Of a DNA stretch of 64,000 nucleotides, positions 57,892-64,000 are shown piece by piece. The stretch is from Bradyrhizobium sp. AUGA SZCCT0283 (GTDB lineage: Bacteria > Pseudomonadota > Alphaproteobacteria > Rhizobiales > Xanthobacteraceae), in the NCBI RefSeq assembly GCF_018130385.1, contig NZ_JAFCLU010000007.1, positions 124,001 through 188,000 of the forward strand, written 5' to 3'. A model generated the notes under the pieces. It was not told the DNA's origin and made no database searches. It worked only from the letters and a program-made list of their open reading frames with translations. Within the stretch, counting starts at the first letter, position 1, and every line of letters begins with the position of its first letter. The position numbers were made by a program, and so were the translations under genes.

Positions 57892-59031
57892 ATGTCATCC
57901 AGATTCCTCAATGCTGCCGGTGCCGCGGCGATCGCCGCGATGCTGGGCTTGTCCACGCAGACCTTGTCCGCACAGATCACGTTCCCGTGGGAGCGTTCTC
58001 CGCAAGGCTCCCCGCAAGTCCCGGCGCAGTCCGATGACGCCGACCTGGAAATGCGGATCCAGCGGCTGGAAAGCCAGCTCCGGCAACTGACCGGCCAGAA
58101 CGAGGAGCTGCAGTATCGCAACCGCCAGCTTGAGGATCGGCTGCGCCAGCTTGGAGCCGCGCCGCCCGCGCCGGGTGGTGGCCAGCCCCCGGTTGCGCAG
58201 CCCAACGTGGCCGCAGCGCCGCCTCCAGTTCAGCCCGGCCCGCCGCAGGGGCAACAGGGCTATCCGCAGCAGGGGGTTCGCCAGCAGCAGGGCTATCCGC
58301 AGGCCCAACCCGGCTATGACCAGCAGCCGCAGATCGCCTCTCCCGCGCCGATTGTACAGGATCCGGCAGCCCCGCAGGCCGGTGGCCGCCGTCGCGGTGA
58401 TGCCTTCGATCCCAGCCAGAATCCCAACGCGCCGGGCGCGCCGCGCGCGCTCGGCGGTGGCCAGATGCCGATGTCGGGCGAAGCGGCGGCCGGTGCGCCG
58501 GGCGGGCGCGGTCCGGGCGAACCGCTCAATCTCGGTGGTCCGCGCGATCCCGGCGGCGCCGCCTTGCCGCCGCCCGCTGCAGCCGCACCGCCACCGCGCG
58601 GTCCCGGGCCCGGCGCCAGCGCCGCGCTGACCACGCTGCCGCCTTCGGCCACGCCGAAGGACGAATTCGATCTCGGCATCGGCTACATGCAGCGCAAGGA
58701 CTATGCGCTGGCCGAAGAGACGATGAAGAATTTTGCGCAGAAACATCCGAACGACCCCTTGGTCGCGGACTCGCAATACTGGCTCGGCGAGAGCTATTTC
58801 CAGCGTCAGCAATATCGCGACGCCGCCGAAGCGTTCCTTGGTGTGACCACCAAGTTCGACAAGTCGGGCAAGGCGCCCGACGCCCTGCTGCGGCTCGGCC
58901 AGTCGCTGGCGGCGCTGAAGGAAAAGGAAGCCGCCTGCGCCGCGCTCGGCGAAGTCACGCGGAAGTATCCGCGCGCGTCGGCCGGCGTAAAGGCTGCCGT
59001 CGATCGTGAGCAAAAGCGGGTTAAGTGCTAA
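57892..59031 (+). CDS. cpoB: Cell-division coordinator CpoB (tol-pal system protein YbgF)
   Basis: A 379-residue periplasmic protein that links Tol-Pal with peptidoglycan synthesis at the division site. It has a signal peptide (MSSRFLNAAGAAAIAAMLGL...TLSAQ), a coiled coil (LEMRIQRLESQLRQLTGQNEELQYRNRQLEDRLRQL in part), an unusually long Pro/Gln/Gly-rich linker (about residues 90-250) and a C-terminal three-TPR domain (DEFDLGIGYMQRKDYALAEETM, then SQYWLGESYFQRQQYRDAAEAFL). The start at 57892 gives the signal peptide; the in-frame ATG at 57847 does not. tilS starts 50 bases after it. Confidence 0.93.
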   Translation: MSSRFLNAAGAAAIAAMLGLSTQTLSAQITFPWERSPQGSPQVPAQSDDADLEMRIQRLESQLRQLTGQNEELQYRNRQLEDRLRQLGAAPPAPGGGQPPVAQPNVAAAPPPVQPGPPQGQQGYPQQGVRQQQGYPQAQPGYDQQPQIASPAPIVQDPAAPQAGGRRRGDAFDPSQNPNAPGAPRALGGGQMPMSGEAAAGAPGGRGPGEPLNLGGPRDPGGAALPPPAAAAPPPRGPGPGASAALTTLPPSATPKDEFDLGIGYMQRKDYALAEETMKNFAQKHPNDPLVADSQYWLGESYFQRQQYRDAAEAFLGVTTKFDKSGKAPDALLRLGQSLAALKEKEAACAALGEVTRKYPRASAGVKAAVDREQKRVKC

Positions 59032-59081
59032 AGCGGAAGCCGGTCGAGGCCGCCATCGGCCTCGCATAGACTGGCGATGCC

Positions 59082-60116
59082 ATGGCTGACGACGACCACG
59101 CGCCGATCTCGGTACAGCAAGCGAAAGATCTGTTCGCACAATGGAAGGCGGCGCCCGCGCTCGTGCTGGCGGTATCCGGCGGTCCCGATTCCCTTGCCCT
59201 GATGTGGCTTGCCGCCCGCTGGCGCCGTGCGCTTTCGCGCGGGCCGCGGTTGATTGCCGTCACCGTCGACCACGGCTTGCGGGCCGAGGCCGCGCGCGAG
59301 GCGCGCGACGTCAAGCGCCTCGCACGTACGCTCGATGTGCCCCATCGCACGCTGCGCTGGACCGGGACCAAGCCGAAGACCGGCTTGCCGGCGGCAGCCC
59401 GCGCGGCGCGCTATCGGCTGTTGGCGAAAGCCGCGCGGGCGAGCGGCGCCACGCACATCCTGACCGCGCATACCCGCGACGACCAGGCCGAGACGCTGTT
59501 GATGCGGATACTGCGCGGCAGCGGCATCGCCGGCCTCGCCGCGATGGCGCGCGAGACCGAGCGTGAGGGCGTGTGGGTGGCGCGGCCGTTGCTCGACGTT
59601 CCGAAATCGCGGCTCGTTGCGACGCTGGGCAGGGCGAAGATCGCCTTTGCCGACGATCCCACCAATCGCGACATGAGCTTCACACGGCCGCGGCTGCGCG
59701 CGTTGATGCCTGCGCTGGTCGAGGAGGGCGGCGACAGCCGAAATTTGGCGCGGCTGGCGACAAGGCTGGCGCGGGCGAATGCCGCGATCGAGGTGCTGAC
59801 CGACGGCGCCGAGCGCTATCTCGCCTTGAGAGATCGCGATGATGCCTCGCGCTTCGGATTCGATGCCGCCGCATTTGCCGGTCTGCCCGAGGAAATCCGG
59901 CTTCGGCTGCTCAAGCGCGCGATTGACCGGGCCGGTCACGAAGGGCCTGCGGAACTCGGCAAGGTCGAAGCGCTGCTGGCGGTGCTGGACCGGGCCATTG
60001 CGAATGGCGAGAGGCAGCCAAGGCTGAAACAGACGCTGGCCGGGGCGGCGATTGGCCTGACGAAGGGGCGAATTCATATCGATCCAGCACCGCCGCGGAG
60101 GGGCAACCGGGCGTGA
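59082..60116 (+). CDS. tilS: tRNA(Ile)-lysidine synthase
   Basis: A 344-residue cytoplasmic enzyme that converts cytidine 34 of tRNA-Ile(CAU) to lysidine, so that it reads AUA. The PP-loop SGGPDS is at residues 32-37, and the conserved AHTRDDQAETLLMRILRGSG (in the usual HHxDDQAET position) follows. The rest is a shortened C-terminal region as in other alphaproteobacteria. The start MADDDHAPIS has an in-frame ATG with weak ribosome binding site. It lies between cpoB and ftsH, a common order. Confidence 0.92.
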   Translation: MADDDHAPISVQQAKDLFAQWKAAPALVLAVSGGPDSLALMWLAARWRRALSRGPRLIAVTVDHGLRAEAAREARDVKRLARTLDVPHRTLRWTGTKPKTGLPAAARAARYRLLAKAARASGATHILTAHTRDDQAETLLMRILRGSGIAGLAAMARETEREGVWVARPLLDVPKSRLVATLGRAKIAFADDPTNRDMSFTRPRLRALMPALVEEGGDSRNLARLATRLARANAAIEVLTDGAERYLALRDRDDASRFGFDAAAFAGLPEEIRLRLLKRAIDRAGHEGPAELGKVEALLAVLDRAIANGERQPRLKQTLAGAAIGLTKGRIHIDPAPPRRGNRA

Positions 60117-60382
60117 GAGGCGTCCACATACCGCAATATCCGCGATATCGGCACCAAGAGCCTTAACCACCCCGGAAAAACCTCGGCTTTTGCGTCATTT
60201 TTTGACCGGGAATCGCGTTAAGATGCGTTAAATAGTCCCGTGTGGTTCCCTTGGCATTGCCCCAGGCGCCACCTAGATTGGGTGCAGTGGATCGGGGATT
60301 CTCGCCACACCACCCAAAGAATACTCTAGGGTTACTGCCAAGGACATAGGGCCGCGATCCGCGCGACCACGAAGGAAGATCG

Positions 60383-62305
<1,923 letters not shown>

Positions 62306-62324
62306 GCAGATCGCATCTGAGCAG

Positions 62325-62352
62325 AAAACGCGGCGGAAACGCCGCGTTTTTT
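62325..62352 (+). terminator. Rho-independent terminator of ftsH
   Basis: Perfect ten-base arms AAAACGCGGC (62325-62334) and GCCGCGTTTT (62341-62350), loop GGAAAC, followed by TT. It lies 20 bases after the ftsH stop. Confidence 0.92.
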
Positions 62353-62362
62353 ATGTCGCGGC

Positions 62363-62478
62363 CGTCGTTGCGAGGAGCCCGGGTCGCGCGAATGCGCGTC
62401 CGATGACAGGCTCCGCGACGAAGCAGTCCACGCGCAGCTGAGGACAGATGGATTGCTTCGCTTCTCTCGCAATGACGG
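62363..62478. repeat. Dispersed repeat CGTCGTTGCGAGGAGCCC ... GCAATGACGG
   Basis: About 116 bases with complementary ends (GTCGTTGCGAG at the left and CTCGCAATGAC at the right) and a middle containing GATGACAGGCTCCGCGACGAAGCAGTCC and GGATTGCTTCGCTTCTCTCG. It belongs to the same family as the 150-base element at 28953-29102. It separates the convergent ftsH and metE. Confidence 0.75.
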
Positions 62479-62502
62479 AGTTGGCATCGTGTGACGGGCA
62501 GA

Positions 62503-64000
62503 CTAAGCCAGCGCCCGCAACTCGCGGGCGGCCGCGACCATGTTGACGAGCGCGGGCCGCACCTCTTCCCATTTGCGGGTCTTCAATCCGCAATCCGGAT
62601 TGATCCAGATCTGGGCGTCGGAGAGCCGCATCCGCGCCAGCCTGAGCAGGGCGGTCATCTCTTCGATCTCGGGGACGCGCGGAGAGTGGATGTCGTAGAC
62701 GCCGGGGCCGATTTCGTTCGGATAGCGGTAGTCCCTGAACGCATCGAGCAATTCCATCTTCGAGCGCGAAGTCTCGATCGAGATCACGTCGGCATCCATT
62801 GCGCCAATTGCATCGATGATGTCGTTGAACTCCGAGTAGCACATGTGGGTGTGGATCTGGGTCTCGTCGCGCACGCCGGACGAACAGAGGCGAAAGGCGT
62901 CGACGGCCCAGTCCAGATAGGCCTTCCATTCGGACTTGCATAGCGGCAGGCCCTCCCGCAGCGCCGCCTCGTCGATCTGGATCATGCCGGCGCCGGCAGT
63001 CTCGAGATCGGAGACCTCGTCGCGGATCGCGAGCGCGATCTGCCGGCAGACTTCGCTGCGGGCAATGTCGTCACGGACGAACGACCAGTTCAGGATGGTG
63101 ACGGGGCCGGTCAGCATCGCCTTCATCGGCTTCTTCGTCAGCGACTGGGCGTATTGCCACCATTCGACCGTCATCGGCTTCGGGCGCGAGACGTCACCGA
63201 ACAGCACCGGCGGGCGAACGTAGCGCGATCCGTAGGATTGCACCCAGCCGTGGGTGGTGAAGGCGAAACCCGCGAGTTGTTCGCCAAAGTACTGCACCAT
63301 GTCGTTGCGCTCGAACTCGCCATGCACGAGCACGTCGAGACCGATGGTTTCCTGCCACTGCACCGCGCGGGCCGTCTGGTCCTGCAAATAAATCCTGTAG
63401 ACCTCATCCGTCAGGGCGCCGCTGGCGTGAGCGGCGCGCGCTTTCCGGACTTCGGCTGTCTGCGGAAACGAGCCGATGGTCGTGGTCGGGAAGGCCGGCA
63501 GGTTGAAGCGCTCGTGCTGAACGCCGGCGCGCTCGGCGAATGCGCTGGCGCGGCGACGCATGGCGGCATCGACGCCGGCGATGCGCGCGGCCACCTTCGC
63601 ATCGTGAATCCGCGGCGAGGCCTTGCGCGCGGCGGCCGCTTCGTCTGAGGCACGCAGGGCAGCTTCGACGCTACCACGTCCACCGGCGAGTGCCGTCCCG
63701 AGCGTCGTCAGCTCTTCGAGCTTCTGCACCGAGAACGCCAGCCAGCTCTTGATTTCGGAATCGAGCCCCGTTTCCAGCGCCAGATCGATCGGGACATGCA
63801 ACAGCGAGCAGGAGGGCGCGATCTGCACACGGTCCTTGCCGCGTTTCGCGATGGCGGGTTCGAGCGAAGCGAGAATCCGGCTCACATCCGCGCGCCAGAT
63901 GTTACGGCCGTCGATGATTCCGAGCGACAGCACGCGGTCTTCTGGAAAATCGGCGAGGCCATCGATTTGCTCCGGCGCGCGTACGAGATCGAGATGCAGG
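62503..64000 (-). CDS. metE: Cobalamin-independent methionine synthase, C-terminal part
   Basis: About 498 residues of the usual ~760-780 are visible. The gene continues past the right edge: the frame is open from the window end, and the first in-frame GTG (63933) is internal, not a start. MetE transfers a methyl group from 5-methyltetrahydropteroyl-triglutamate to homocysteine. The C-terminal catalytic domain holds the zinc ligands in HTHMCYSEF (His and Cys), the Glu in [12 protein letters not shown], and the Cys in [13 protein letters not shown] near the C-terminus. Substrate-binding residues are in [10 protein letters not shown]. Any 5' leader such as a riboswitch lies outside this window. 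Confidence 0.95.
   Translation of the reverse strand, partial: LHLDLVRAPEQIDGLADFPEDRVLSLGIIDGRNIWRADVSRILASLEPAIAKRGKDRVQIAPSCSLLHVPIDLALETGLDSEIKSWLAFSVQKLEELTTLGTALAGGRGSVEAALRASDEAAAARKASPRIHDAKVAARIAGVDAAMRRRASAFAERAGVQHERFNLPAFPTTTIGSFPQTAEVRKARAAHASGALTDEVYRIYLQDQTARAVQWQETIGLDVLVHGEFERNDMVQYFGEQLAGFAFTTHGWVQSYGSRYVRPPVLFGDVSRPKPMTVEWWQYAQSLTKKPMKAMLTGPVTILNWSFVRDDIARSEVCRQIALAIRDEVSDLETAGAGMIQIDEAALREGLPLCKSEWKAYLDWAVDAFRLCSSGVRDETQIHTHMCYSEFNDIIDAIGAMDADVISIETSRSKMELLDAFRDYRYPNEIGPGVYDIHSPRVPEIEEMTALLRLARMRLSDAQIWINPDCGLKTRKWEEVRPALVNMVAAARELRALA

Overview
The window is chromosomal DNA from an alphaproteobacterium of the Bradyrhizobium/Rhodopseudomonas type. The evidence is high GC, the complete alphaproteobacterial-style nuo operon continuing into birA, RNase J and methylmalonyl-CoA epimerase, the clpP-clpX-lon block beside trigger factor, glnB followed by glnA, the tol-pal-cpoB-tilS-ftsH run, and dispersed palindromic repeats of the kind common in Bradyrhizobiaceae. 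No database search was possible, so the genus is an inference. Nearly all of the window is core chromosome; the accessory material is in short patches.

Layout. 1-2.2 kb: the end of a sugar ABC permease, a secreted EF-hand protein and methylthioribose kinase. 2.2-22.0 kb (minus strand): one long gene train, nuoABCDEFGHIJKLMN followed by birA, RNase J, methylmalonyl-CoA epimerase, a DUF1467 protein and a small anchored protein. Three non-nuo genes sit inside it: an FkbM-type methyltransferase between nuoD and nuoE, and two small membrane proteins flanking nuoF. Two palindromic hairpin elements lie between nuoI and nuoJ and between nuoM and nuoN. 22.2-25.4 kb: a MarR regulator diverges from a Rieske oxygenase and a frameshifted MFS transporter, with a 42-bp dyad operator between them. 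25.7-32.3 kb: tRNA-Asp, an HU protein, peptidase T, small secreted or membrane proteins, a methyltransferase, then a two-gene unit (acyl carrier-like/LnmK-like protein plus NeuD-like acyltransferase) next to tRNA-Val, and a GFA-type protein. 32.4-39.4 kb: lon, clpX, clpP, tig and tRNA-Leu, the protein quality-control block. 39.6-43.6 kb: a multicopper-oxidase-like protein lacking copper ligands, an enolase-superfamily enzyme and the NAD(P)HX repair enzyme. 43.8-47.0 kb: glnB with a sigma-54 promoter, glnA, then a DUF992 gene bracketed by a second copy of the glnA 3' end. 47.1-49.0 kb: a low-complexity membrane protein and a patch of dispersed, highly structured repeats. 49.0-60.1 kb: tolQ-tolR-tolA-tolB, a GGDEF-EAL protein, a FeeM-like GNAT protein, pal, an alpha/beta hydrolase (opposite strand), cpoB and tilS. 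60.4-64.0 kb: ftsH and the C-terminal part of metE, cut by the window edge.

How the genes work together. The nuo genes encode all 14 subunits of proton-pumping complex I. Lon, ClpXP, trigger factor and FtsH form the folding and proteolysis set. GlnB and GlnA form the nitrogen-status and ammonia-assimilation pair. TolQRAB-Pal-CpoB is the trans-envelope system for outer-membrane constriction.

The regions most worth a second look are the ACP/LnmK-like plus NeuD pair at 30.0-31.7 kb, the glnA 3'-end duplication around the DUF992 gene, the methyltransferase embedded in the nuo operon, the MarR operator with its broken transporter, the copper-less multicopper oxidase, and the multi-stem repeat at 48.1-48.5 kb. 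I did not find a defence system, CRISPR array, prophage or insertion sequence.
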